This document shows, piece by piece, positions 10,982 to 21,634 of a stretch of DNA of 64,000 bases. This DNA comes from Ianthella basta (taxonomy: Eukaryota; Porifera; Demospongiae; Verongiida; Ianthellidae). Position numbers and translations under genes: made by a program. Positions within the stretch are counted from its first letter, which is position 1, and each line of letters starts with the position of its first letter. Under the pieces are notes generated by a model. That model saw only the letters and a list, made by a program, of their open reading frames with translations. It searched no databases and was not told the DNA's origin. The DNA lies in contig OZ025878.1 of NCBI GenBank assembly GCA_964019415.1, forward strand, positions 1,347,001 to 1,411,000. The letters are read 5' to 3'.

Positions 10982-13658
10982 AGTTTTTGCACATCCAAAG
11001 GACTATGGCTACTTCAGATTAATACTTGCACTGACTAATATCCCTTCCTTAAATATAGATGAAGATTGTGTAGAGCATTGAGCACAGTTATACTCTAGAT
11101 GAAACAGCTGCCGTTTTGATTTCATTTGATTTGATTTAATTATAAGAATCGGACCACGTAGCCAATGCAGGCTAGTTTACAGGGTTCCCATAAGAATAGA
11201 AAAAGGTTAACATTAATGTAGTACACATACACAAAAGAAGACAGACAAATTTTAGTCAAACCTCATAGGATAAAATACCATGCATGCATAAATTTTAGTA
11301 ACAAAATTATGTAAATGACAATAGTGTTGCCACGATATTCACGATACATGATATATCGTGATATATACACAATATCGCGATACAAAAGCAGTGTTCTTCC
11401 TGTCGCGATATTGGCCTAACCTCTGCTGACATGCTGACCAACTGATCTTTCTTTCCGAAAATCCTGAGTAACAGCTGGAAAACCATGTATGCATGTACCT
11501 CACCTGTTTGCTTTAATGCTCACTGTATTACTCTATGCGTTTGGCTTATATCTGAGTACCATGCCAATTGTTCATTAATTTATATCGTGATACAAACCTA
11601 CAATAATCGTGATACATATTTTCCTATATTGTGGCAACACTAAATGACAATTTAGAAAGCCTGAATGATATGGCAGATTTGCCAAAATTAGAGTGAACAT
11701 TGTTCATGAACAGACAATTATTAGAGGATGCCCTTGTTCAGTAACTGTGACAGTTAGCAATAGGATTCACCAGGGCACAGACGTAGGGTGTGGCACTTCC
11801 ATTCTCTACGGAATGAAGTAGGCATCGGAGGTAGACACTCCTAATGTCCTCAAAGAAAGATCTATTTACTGTTAACTATATTAAACGGTATACCAGTGCA
11901 ATTAAATGGTGGTGTTTGCGTATCTTAATGCATGGGGAAGACAAACTTCCTACCCACTCCAGCGCTGTATTTATATCGGATGCCACCGGCGCTCAGATGC
12001 TAGTCCTTCGTGTATGCATGTAAGTAGTCTTAGAAAACGGGGTCAATGGGTGCCCTGTGTTGTGTGCTAGGAGGTTCTGTGGGAAGAAGAATAGTAAGAA
12101 TGATAATATGAAAAGAACAAATGGAGTACGAGCAGCCTATGATGCTTTTCTCTTACGTGTACTCCAGGTTGCCTTTGGGTACACTGCCGTCTTTAATACA
12201 TCCAAAGTAGCCTATCCGTGGCCTTTGTATCTTCTTCGCCACCGCCATTTGGCTAGTTTTGCTTAAGCGCATGAATACATTAAGATAGGAGATGCCATTT
12301 TTATTGGGCACATTCCGTAATTGAGTTTGAACTGCACACATCAGTGCACATGGTTCATTTCAAATTCCAACAGAGCCTTTCTGCACATAGGCATAGGCAT
12401 ATGCATGTAGTGCCATGTCCATGCATCAGGAATATACACGCACACACACACACACAGACACACACACACTACATTAACTAACCACAAGTACACAATAACA
12501 TTCACAATACACACAAATGTATATACTTGTCAGCACAGTACAGCGCATATGGATTCACAGGTCCACACAGTATGTAGCTAGTTGCAAGATGATGGAAGGG
12601 AATTCAGTGAACTTAAGATATAGCTATGCAACTTCAGCAGAACAATCTTGATTAAGCGTTTTAGCCACTTTTTGCATGACAGTAGCTGTTGGGCAGCCAT
12701 TGAAGAGGATGAGGGGCCAATACGAAGACCAACGGCGAGTCTTGTGGTTGTATTCAGCAGGCATGAGACTCAAGGCAATAATCTCCATCCATTTCCACTG
12801 AGAACAGGTTGCCTATGTCCAGTGACAACGTCCAACAGTGTTTTCTTGGGACTTCGTGGACCAAAATGGCGACGTCCTATTTTCTGTTTCTCATTTCTCA
12901 TTTTTCATTTCTCTGCACCTACTTTTAGTAGGACCCATATGGAAGTGACTTGGGTCCATAGTAGCAGTTTGCCCCAAGTTTTATGGGAACTTGCATGTGT
13001 ATGACATGGGTTCCATGGCCTGTGTCTGCCAATGCCGCATTGGAGGCATGTGGCAAGTCCCACTTCCTGGGATGGCGAATTGTGTAAGCGCTCCTTATAG
13101 TAGCACTGGCAAGGAAGCAAGGATCATGCACTTCCTCATTAGATGGCACAGATATTGCCAAAGTTAATTGTGCCAGTGCATCAAGTGCGTAGGTATCATA
13201 CTGTGGCGGATATTTCAGACTGGGAGCTTCAAGGTGGAGGGATAAGGTAATGTGCAGGTGCATGTGGCACAGCGTTGTGCTGAGCAGCAGTAAGCAGGGC
13301 CTTCTGTACACAGTGTGAGAGCAGAAGATATGTCTTTTCCTGGAACTGTGGTTAGGCCCACAGATGTAGTGGGGCATGCAGTTCCCACTTCCTGGGATGG
13401 GGAAGTGTGTAAGCCCTCAAAATGGTAGCACTGGCAAGGGAGCCAGGCACAAAGGTGGATGTGGAGGTGAAGGTGCAACAATTGTCTTCTTCCAATTAGA
13501 CGGAACTACCACTTAATCCTCATGAGGTTGATGATTGCATGCAACCATTCAGCCACTGCCTTACCTCCAGCTATTAGTTCCCCATACACCTGGCACCATC
13601 CTATTCTTTAATTTGGCAATGGCTGCTGTAAATTGCTCTACGCCAGTACCTTCCTCCT
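10982..13658. other. Repeat-rich region, no gene recognised
   Basis: Apart from the hAT MITE (11322-11642) I see no gene. Between 12900 and 13480 two segments are similar to each other: the block CCCACTTCCTGGGATGG..GTGTAAGC..TAGCACTGGCAAGG occurs at 13058-13113 and again at 13383-13440, and the minus-strand frames share SPSQEVG. This is a local duplication of an unidentified repeat or exon. Confidence 0.4.
11322..11642. mobile_element. hAT-type MITE with 8-bp TSD (copy 1)
   Basis: The ends are TAGTGTTGCCACGATA and the inverted TATTGTGGCAACACTA. The target duplication AATGACAA is perfect (11314-11321 and 11643-11650), which fits the hAT superfamily's 8-bp rule and GTGTTGCC-type ends. The interior has ATATCG-rich palindromes and no ORF. 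A second copy in the opposite orientation is at 38604-38943. Confidence 0.88.
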
Positions 13659-13859
13659 TCATCTGTGACTCTGCATCCTGCCTGCTATATTCTTCCTCTG
13701 AAAGAGGAACTTCACATAGTAGTCCTCCAAAATAATTCTTGAACGATCCATAACTCCTTCCTCTTTGTCAATCACTTGGCCATTCTCATTACACAACTTT
13801 CCAGCTTTCTTTCTCTCTTTTGCCACTTTTCCAAAATCTCTGGTTACTCTGAAAGCCAT
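13659..13859 (-). pseudogene. LINE linker-region remnant
   Basis: The minus-strand frame KLCNENGQVIDKEEGVMDR followed by SRIILEDYYV resembles the segment between endonuclease and reverse transcriptase of non-LTR retrotransposons (a G-x-h-h-x-D-x-E-E-x-h-x-R-W-x-x-h-F-x-x-L-h pattern). Only about 66 codons survive. Confidence 0.5.
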
Positions 13860-15944
13860 CCTGCTAGAACTTGCCTGGTTTTCTGTGCCATTCTTACTCT
13901 CCTTGCTTCTCTTGAAGTGCCATTGACATGCAAAATTTTATTTCAGCAAACGATAGTGTACTGTTAATGAACAACTGCCATGGTGGTCATAATGCCCCTG
14001 ATGCCTACAATGGGGAGAAATTCGACGATAAAGTTATCAAAGATGTCATTATTCTATCAACGACATATTAAAATACACAGTTTCCGTGATGTCACATGGG
14101 GAACGAAGAATGCGTTCCAGGATTGAGAACACATGAAGTTGGTGTGTCCTGCAGCGATTCGCTTTGGGGCGAACACGATTTGCTTAGCTTTCAAAGGCAA
14201 GTATGACATACATAGTGACAATATTAGCAAGTATGGCAAAGACAGGAACTCTGACTACTTGCAATGGAGCCGTATTTCAGTAACAACCATCGTAGGCCTT
14301 GACATGTCGGCGAGGATTGCTGCGACTCAGGCGAGTACAAGGACAAAGCAGACTGGAGACAGTAGAGAGTTTAGTTTGCCATATACGTCTATTCTCAAAC
14401 GTCCGTGTGGTGTCACCACGTTACATGTTCACGTACACATAGGAGTGGAAGAAAAAGTAACTTTAGAATAGCGTGTAAAGAAGTACATACGTATGACGAG
14501 ATTACAGGGTCCAAAAGTTTGAATGGAGGTAAAACTCAGTTTGTACAGCCGTAGACTGCACTGGTAGAAGTGACACACATTTGTCTTTCCATTTCAAGGA
14601 ATCGATGGCATACAAAAATAACAGCCCTGACTCTTGAGTCAAGCAGTGACGAAAACGACTTGAACTTTTTGCTGGTCAATTAGCAACGTCTTGCCAAGGC
14701 ATTGGCCACCTGAGTGAAGGCATCCGGTGCTTAGTCCTGCACAGAAAAAGGCTAGGAACAATGTAGTTAGCGCAAGGCTTACCATCTCTCATATAGCGCA
14801 GTTTTACTCTGTGAAAGACTTAGGATCCCATGTAAATGGCATTCGAATAGCTGCACAAGATGTTATTCTACACAATTCAACTCACAAAACGGCAAACAAG
14901 CAAAGAAGAGCGAAAAGTGCAGCGGCCAAAATCCTTATGGCTAGCAAGGGATCTAGCCGTCAAAAACGTGGCACGCATACGTGAGAGCTAACATGAACAT
15001 GGGATCATGTGATATTTTAATGGCATTTCGTGATGTCTTCACGTTTGACGTTAGGTGTTAAAGTCAAAAATTTGAAAACCAAAACTCTCTAGTGTAATGC
15101 TAGCTGGTACGTAGTCACAATTAAAAGATATTCTCGGTGTTTTAACAGGCAACTGAATCTACAGTGGCTGTGTATGGGCTCACATGTGTGACAAGTCACT
15201 GTGTCTGAAGACATGTCGTTGGTAACAAAGAGCAGTGTTTGCTGCAGTGGTCCCAGAGATACATAGCAAAGTGATATAGGATGGGAGCTTAGCTACTAAT
15301 TCACTTCAATTTAGCAGATGGATCATAATATCTGCACAGCGACGTAGCTACCTAGCTAGCTAGCTATGGGCATGTAGCTGAAGTGCCTGTAGCTATCTTG
15401 AGTCTGACTGATGACAATTACAACAGTACTGCACTATTTACTGTGTTCAACTATAGCTACTCAACCCTTGCTAAACCTCCTTCAGACAAGTATATAGTAC
15501 AAAGATGTTTCAAACTAGCTATTTATGCAGGTGTTCATGAGTTAGCTAGTCATCTTCACCTATCACAGTAGCTACTTTTGGATGACAAGGTATATATCCC
15601 TGTGCAGTATACCATATGGCACCAAATTTTCAAGGACCACAACTTTTGCGGATTTCAGGGATGAGTTTTCAACTGTGAAAATTGTGCTCTGCAAATTTGA
15701 GGGTATTTATGTCATTTTAATCGTGTATCTTCGTTTGGAGCCACCGTTCAGGTACCATGTCTCTCCTCTGCTATTTTAGCACAGCCAGTGCAGATCAGAA
15801 GCTACTGGACCCCTAAAGAGAGCTCGCTAGAGATGTGCGTCGTCAGCAATCTCTGCAGCAAACACGGAGGTGAAGTGCATGCAGATTGAACAGCAGCCTA
15901 CCACAAAGTTGAAGAGTTATTCGTGGGGCTTTCGAACGGTAGGA
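13860..15944. other. Element head shared with 18500-18720; no gene recognised
   Basis: The stretch 13915-14110 (CATTGACATGCAAAATTTTA, CTGATGCCTACAAT, GATGTCAC..GGGGAACG) is similar to 18505-18720 upstream of the P2X7-like ORF, so both are heads of one repeat family. ORFs at 14133-14471 and 14727-14984 (KKARNNVVSARLTISHIAQ, Lys-rich) are open but unrecognised. From 15000 to 15940 I see nothing. Confidence 0.4.
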
Positions 15945-16300
15945 TGCATGGAATTTCTAGTTCTACCTGAGGCAGATCTTCGAAATAGCGCTTATACGCC
16001 GTCACTTCACACTTGATTGCACCATCCCCTCAGAGAAGATATGAAGCACACAGACAATATCTTCTTCAGAACGTGACTGATCGTAGCTGCTGACCTAGCA
16101 ACTGCAATAGTGAAAGGATCCTGACTATTCTCAAAGTGTTCCCTTTCGCAATGCAGCTCCTCCCTGACAGCTGCTTCCCACACATCCTTGTTCACATGAT
16201 AGCTGCACACCATCGCCTCCACACTGAAACGTTTGCTGGCTTGCCATATCCATACGTTTCTTCCACAATCTGCTCCTTCAAAGCTTTCAGTTAAAGACAT
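15945..16300 (-). pseudogene. HIRAN-like domain ORF, frameshifted
   Basis: The minus-strand frame from 16300 contains SVEAMVCSYHVNKDVWEAAV, EELHCEREHFENSQDPFTIA and ISHVLKKILSVC. Around 16030 the continuation is in another frame (GAIKCEVTAYKR, then DLPQVELEIPC). Together these follow the HIRAN pattern: YHxYxDVW, E-L-x-C-x-x-E, N-x-D-x-x-A-V-A-V, GHV, then a C-terminal strand ending LPQ-x-x-L-E-I-P-C. HIRAN domains bind DNA ends in HLTF/Rad5; in invertebrates stand-alone HIRAN ORFs are common near mobile DNA. A +/-1 shift marks this copy as decayed or as having an unseen intron. Confidence 0.6.
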
Positions 16301-17408
16301 GTCATTATCAAAGCTAATAGGGACATTTATTGAAGTGTGTGTTATTATTATCTACTTATTAATAGCAAACACTTCAATATAAAAGTCACCAGGTTTTGAT
16401 CCACGAAAATTATTTCTGCGAAAACTTGTGGAAGGCCAATCCACGAAAATTGTGTTCCTCAAAAATTTTACGCCATACAGTAGTCTGTTTGGTGAACATG
16501 ACTGTATACCTTTCAGATCACATGTCATAAAAGACTCTTACTTAATGCGAATTGACAGCGTGTGTGCTATAGATGTAGCAAATACATGTGGTATAGCCAG
16601 CTAGATATACGGTACAACCTGTAGGACATGTATACGGTACATCTTCTGTGGACCAGTTATATGCCTTTAATCAGATGGATGCATTTCAACCTGTCTGAGA
16701 TGTTGTGGTGTTTATGTTATGCTAGAGAGGCTGACTGATTCACATCATTTGAATGGCTGGCAATTTAATATGCAAGGTGGTTGACCCTGGACAGGGGGTC
16801 TGTCTCTCCTATTATATCAATTCTGCTAAGTTATACAGCTGTCTTCACCTGTAAATTTGCGGAGAACCTATTGGTTATTTGCTGCCATGCATTCTGATTG
16901 GGTTTATGTCACATCCTTCCGTCATCTCCCATTTCCTGTGGGCTATTGAAGAGTTTGGGTTGGCTGAAGTCCTCTTGAAAATCGCTGCTGCTACAACGTG
17001 TGGACATCAACTGGATAGCTGAATGAGATGGTTTCAACTGACATTGTTCACAACTGCAACAAATACAACAATTAAATCTTTTATCTCTTCAATTTTTAAG
17101 CTGAGAACTCCAGATTTTTGGGTAATATGAAGAGGCTGAACTTTCCATTACTTCTCCTATTGCACCCAGCAACAACATAGCGCTCCACTACTGTGCTACA
17201 GGTGATTTGCAAATGTTTCTAAGCTGAATACCACACAAATACGGCACAAATTCACATTTTACAATATGTTACGCTTTGAGATCGTTCCCCTTGTGACGTC
17301 ATCAATAAAATGGCCACCTTTTAGAATGGCCTTCACTGGAAGTTGTGGATTATTGTGGATTTTCACCAATGTGTGTGTAAATGCATCGATTCTGACTGCC
17401 ACCAATGA
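16301..17408. other. No gene recognised
   Basis: AT-rich DNA; the only structure noticed is a short repeated ATCCACGAAAATT motif at 16400-16455. Confidence 0.4.
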
Positions 17409-17415
17409 TCTTAAC

Positions 17416-18018
17416 CAAGAGTAGATAAGAGATGAGAGTGTGCAACCCACCCATAACAGCATTTTTCTAAAATGACACAGCAACACGTCACATGTGGGCA
17501 TGGTAACGCTACTTAATATTCTGATGCAATGGATGAATACTATTAACTCGATCCGCTAGTCTGTATGTACTCGGCATTGATTGTGAGCCCTTCGGTTTGT
17601 TAGTCGGGAGTTGCAACAATGTCCAGGACACCTCTGCAGCGCCCGCGAGGAAGGACCAGGACAGCAAGCGTGGATTTGGGTCACAGCGCTGCTATCTAGG
17701 GCTCCACAGTGCTGTCCTCCGAGTTTCACAGCGGCTACGCATTACGTTCCAGGCTCGATCTATCCAGGGAAGAGACCAGCATCAACCAGCTGGTCCTGGA
17801 CATTGTTGAAAATCCTGACTAACAAACTGAAGAGCTGCGCAATCAATGCCGAGCATGTACAAACTGGAGGATCGAGTTAATGGTATTCATCCATTACATC
17901 AGAATATTAAGTAGCGTTACCATGCCCACGAGTGATGTGTTGCTACGTCATTTTAGAAAAATGCTGTTATACACGCAGGGATACGCGGTTGCATACTCTC
18001 ATCTCTTATCTACTCTTG
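17416..18018. mobile_element. Long-TIR fold-back element, 7-bp TSD (copy 2)
   Basis: Same family as 6918-7519: CAAGAGTAGATAAGAG to CTCTTATCTACTCTTG, about 603 bp, long inverted arms. The target duplication is TCTTAAC at 17409-17415 and 18019-18025, perfect over 7 bp. Two independent insertions thus agree on a 7-bp duplication. Confidence 0.9.
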
Positions 18019-18724
18019 TCTTAACTAAACAGACTGCATCCATTAATGAAGTAAAAATTTTGATTGTCAGTGGCACTTTAAGGTGGCGGGTTAGTCACCA
18101 TTTGCACATGCTATATGAATACCATTATAATGTAATGAATAATTTATTAGTATCATGTGCCACATTTTGACAATCTGCCAAATACATATATATAACCACT
18201 AAAATTTCAGTCATACAGTATTTTTAGCAAACAGTGTAATTAACAAAACGTACATGGTCGAAGTAGGAAAATGCTAAATTGCAATTAATAATAAATGATT
18301 GAAACAAACTAAAATCCTATCAATAAAACATGCAGGCTAGCAATTAATAATAACTGGTGCACTAGGGTGCACCTACATGCAAAAGTGATTGTCATTGCAA
18401 ATAGATTAAGTCAAAAGAATGAATAAAAAGAATGAAAGAATGAATATTCCTCATATGTACTATGCCTGACTTCCCCACACTGATTTTTATCCCCCACTCT
18501 TCACACCACTTAAAGGGCCACTGACATGCAAAATTTTTATTTCATAAAATGGATAGCCTACTATCAACCAACAACTGACACGGTACACTTAGGCGCACCT
18601 GATGCCTGCAATAAGGAGTAATTCCACGATAAAGTAGCAAAATGGTATGATATTTCTATTGGTGATGTCACGAACTAGACCTCTTCCAGGAGTTCGCTGT
18701 GACGTCATAAGGGGAACGGAAGAG

Positions 18725-19015
18725 ATGTCCGGGGATGAAGGAGATACCCTTGTCAGCCTGTCTTGTAGCAATTTGTTCTACGAAGAACGCGATTTAAGCA
18801 GCTCGGAAGGCGTGGACAACGCGTATAGGGATGAGGATAGCGAAGATGGGAGCCCGGACCCGCTTGGTTTGCAGCCGTACCAGTACAAACCGGTAGGCCT
18901 CAGTGAGTCCGCGGTGATGGAAAGCAGCTCAGACGAGGACAACAATAAGGCAGACTGGAGAATGGGCAATACCAGCTGGTATGCACTTGTAGCTAACCGT
19001 GTCCTTATCAATTAA
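18725..19015 (+). pseudogene. P2X7 C-terminal-like (P2X7R_C-type) ORF fragment
   Basis: After an acidic N-terminus (MSGDEGD..DEDSEDG) come GLQPYQYKPVGLSE, an SSSDED patch, and RMGNTSW. This matches the N-terminal part of the cysteine-rich domain shared by the P2X7 receptor cytosolic tail and many stand-alone invertebrate proteins (LQPYxxEP followed by RxGNTDWCxC). The expected W-C-x-C continues in another frame (TGCACTTGT two bases after the Trp codon), so a 2-base shift truncates it. A perfect CRE palindrome TGACGTCA lies at 18700-18707. Immediately downstream, 19033-19076 forms a 12-bp-arm hairpin. The head is repeated at 13915-14110, so this looks transposon-borne. Confidence 0.5.
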
Positions 19016-19022
19016 AGTACGT

Positions 19023-19579
19023 TTAAGACTGAAATGGCTTCACATACAGGTGAGCTTGTGGCGAATGTGAAGCCATGCCTACGGAGAGAAAAAGCGTCTG
19101 TTGTAGGGAGATCCGAGAAGTGGACAGCAAACTGATGGAGTGGAAAGGTGACATCAACTGTATTACTGAGCATGGAGGTTTCCAGCCAGTCTGCTTAGAC
19201 CAATTAGTGCTGCAGATAGCAGCATACCAACCCTCCTTTGTCAGAAGCAACAAAGACGTGTCACCAGCGAATAGCAGACTGGGAACTGTGTCATCACCAC
19301 ATTGTACACCACTTTTCCTTTCGTGCAACCATGTCACAAACCATGCATTAATGTACAACAAATATAGCAAAGGTGAGAAGCACATCCCTGCCTCAATCCA
19401 ATGCTAACACCAAACCCTTCACTCAACTTGTCATGTACCCTCACCCTACACGAGCTAGCTTGGTAAAGAGCCTTCATAAATGCTGTACATGCGCACAGTG
19501 ATCTGCGAGTGACTCGACTTTTTTGACGTCTCTTAAGCTCACACGTTGTTACCAAATATTTGTTTAAATCTTCGGGCAA
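19023..19579 (-). pseudogene. LINE reverse-transcriptase remnant
   Basis: Minus strand, two frames. The first (19579-19334) has FMKALYQASSCRVRVHDKLS and SIGLRQGCASHL, the RT motif around GLRQGC. The second (19385-19023) has LLYLLYINAW followed by VPSLLFAGDTSLLL, the position of the catalytic F/Y-A-D-D. The box reads FAGD, so a catalytic Asp is replaced, and a frameshift separates the two halves. This is a dead copy of a non-LTR retrotransposon, possibly a relative of the fragment at 13659-13859. Confidence 0.8.
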
Positions 19580-20008
19580 GGTGTCCTCAGTGATTGTACA
19601 TTGCCATTTTTGTGATAAAGGCGAAGTTTCCTATGTAGCAGGGGCAGAAGGGCATTTGCTGCTTGTACAAGGACAGAAAGTTTCTCCTCCCTTTTGAAGA
19701 ATGTACTTCTCAAGGTAGAAGCTTTGAAAGTGAGTTTGATCAGCTGCCCAGTGTGCAATCGTAGAGCTATTACGTTTCCTGTCGGCAGTAAATTTCATAT
19801 ACACAGATTTCTTCCCAGGAACCATCATACTCCTGCAAAGAAGTAGCAGCTTTTGTAAATGGTATCATCGTGTAGTCTCCTACTGTCTTGCCATAATAGT
19901 GGTGATGCTGGTGCTAAACAACGCCGTTAAACAAACCACCAGAAGTCTAAATAAAGGTAATTTTATGCATGAGCAGGGGTCACCCACCACCTTAACCTGT
20001 AGGTACGA

Positions 20009-20545
20009 TACGGTGCATGAAAAAGGTAGTGTTATCTGAAAACTGACAATACCTTCACTTTTTAATTGGTAACGATTGGCAAAACTGTTAGTGTGTGACA
20101 GTTAACTGGTTAATGCGACAGCAAGTATGATGGTATATTTCAGGTGTTCAGTGATAGTGAACAGACAGCTGATAGTACTGCTTTATTTCAAGCAGAAGGT
20201 ATCCCATGGGAGAATCACCAAAGTCCTAGCAGCAGATGGACTCAAAGTCCCCGACTCTTTGGACTACTGTTTCAAAGTGCAAGGAGTTTGGAACTCCATC
20301 ACGTCTGCCAGGTATAGTCTCATACCCAGACTATCACCCGTCCGCCGGCCTTTATGATGTGACTTAATTTATTGAAATATGGTGGTGACAAAGTGGTCTG
20401 AGCTCAAGGCTCATGCCCAAAGTATTGGCCATCACCAAAACACAAATGCAGGTCACTATGCACTTATGTAGGTGCAAAATCATTGACTGTTAAATGGTAA
20501 CCATTACCAGTTAACGCATCATGACAATCAGTGCTTAACCACCAA
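20009..20545. mobile_element. Decayed mariner-like element related to 6853-10589
   Basis: A degenerate terminus (TACGGTGCATGAAAAAGG at 20009) and GTTAAC/GGTTAA sub-terminal motifs at about 20100 and 20490-20515, followed by GCATCATGA, resemble the ends of the composite element. Between them is the transposase HTH fragment at 20127-20320. Confidence 0.5.
20127..20320 (+). pseudogene. Tc1/mariner transposase N-terminal fragment
   Basis: NRQLIVLLYFKQKVSHGRI followed by TKVLAADGLKV aligns by eye with the HTH of the transposase at 7615 (KQRIVQLYFQRR..VLATEGFRV). The continuation EFGTPSRLPGI-like linker lies in another frame. It has no catalytic domain. Confidence 0.65.
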
Positions 20546-20936
20546 TAGTTCATGGATAAACTAGGTGATTTTCCAAAATTCATGAATCGGGAAACAGAAA
20601 TAATGTTACCACTTCCAGGCACCGCACTGTATCTTCCTTAGCCTCTGATATCTTCTGCTGCAGCCTGTTAAATACACTTTCTTCTCTTCAAAGCCTCCTC
20701 CACCTCATGATTTCCACCAATTCATTCTCTTCTGATGGTCCTTTGTCCACCTCATCCACACACACCATACTCAGTATGCACTGTTTGAAGACAACCCATG
20801 TCTTTTCAACACTCTCTGTCTCCAGCCTGGTCCCCTTTGTCTCTCTTGCATCTAGTCATTTTTGGCTTCATTCTACGCTAATATCTCAACAGTTCCCGGT
20901 CTGTCAGTCTTAAGTTCTTTTGATGGTCATTCGACT

Positions 20937-21215
20937 GGACTTTGTTTGGTGCCTGTATGAAGCAGCATTGCAGAGCAACAGTGGTGGGAAGACACTCAAG
21001 GTGTACGCACTTCCCCAAACAGTGCAAACACTCTTCTTGAAGGTCCAGGACTCTCTTCCTAGGCATGGGGACTCCTCCTGAAGGCACAAATCCTCCCCCT
21101 CAAGGTGCCAGCACTCTTTCTCAAGTTACTTCCACACAATGGCACAAGTACTCCTCAAGGTGAATGCACCCTCCCGCACCGTGCAGGCACTCATTTTAAA
21201 GGTGCAGGTATCCCC
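20937..21215 (+). repeat. Left member of inverted repeat flanking the ROCO exon
   Basis: The segment from GTTTGGTGCCTGTATGAAGC through short GCACTCxTTCTTGAAGGTxCA units to TTTTAAAGGTGCAGGTATCC recurs inverted at 24265-24560, where it ends CACCAAACGAAGACC. Both contain decayed units of about 28 bp. Confidence 0.65.
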
Positions 21216-21634
21216 CTCCATTGGTACACAGTAGCTCCATTTCAATCATTGTCACTTCTCCACTATCTCACTCAAAACGTTTGAAATTGCTGCAATTTGA
21301 GGTCTACAAGCCTGCGGGTTGCCATTTTCTTTGCCTCCTTACTATTCTTAATGTCACGGAAGAGTACAGATTCACATACCTTGTTGACCTCTACACTCTG
21401 TATCTCTTCCGTGACAATGATTTCCTCTTCAAAACTTCGTACAATGATAAAACAAGAGTTGCTCTACCCCAAAATGCCAAAATCTTAATGTAGAAAAATC
21501 GGTCTATAATGGATTCTAACCACAACCCACATATACTACCTGTTACAGTACATGATAACTTCTCACAGATTACTTATGATATTCTCTAACTCTTTGGATG
21601 TCAATGATCAGTACTATCTCTTTTCTATTTGCAG

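Noticed and set aside
12648-13004. 118-codon plus-strand ORF
   Set aside because: No domain recognised and it overlaps a locally duplicated repeat.
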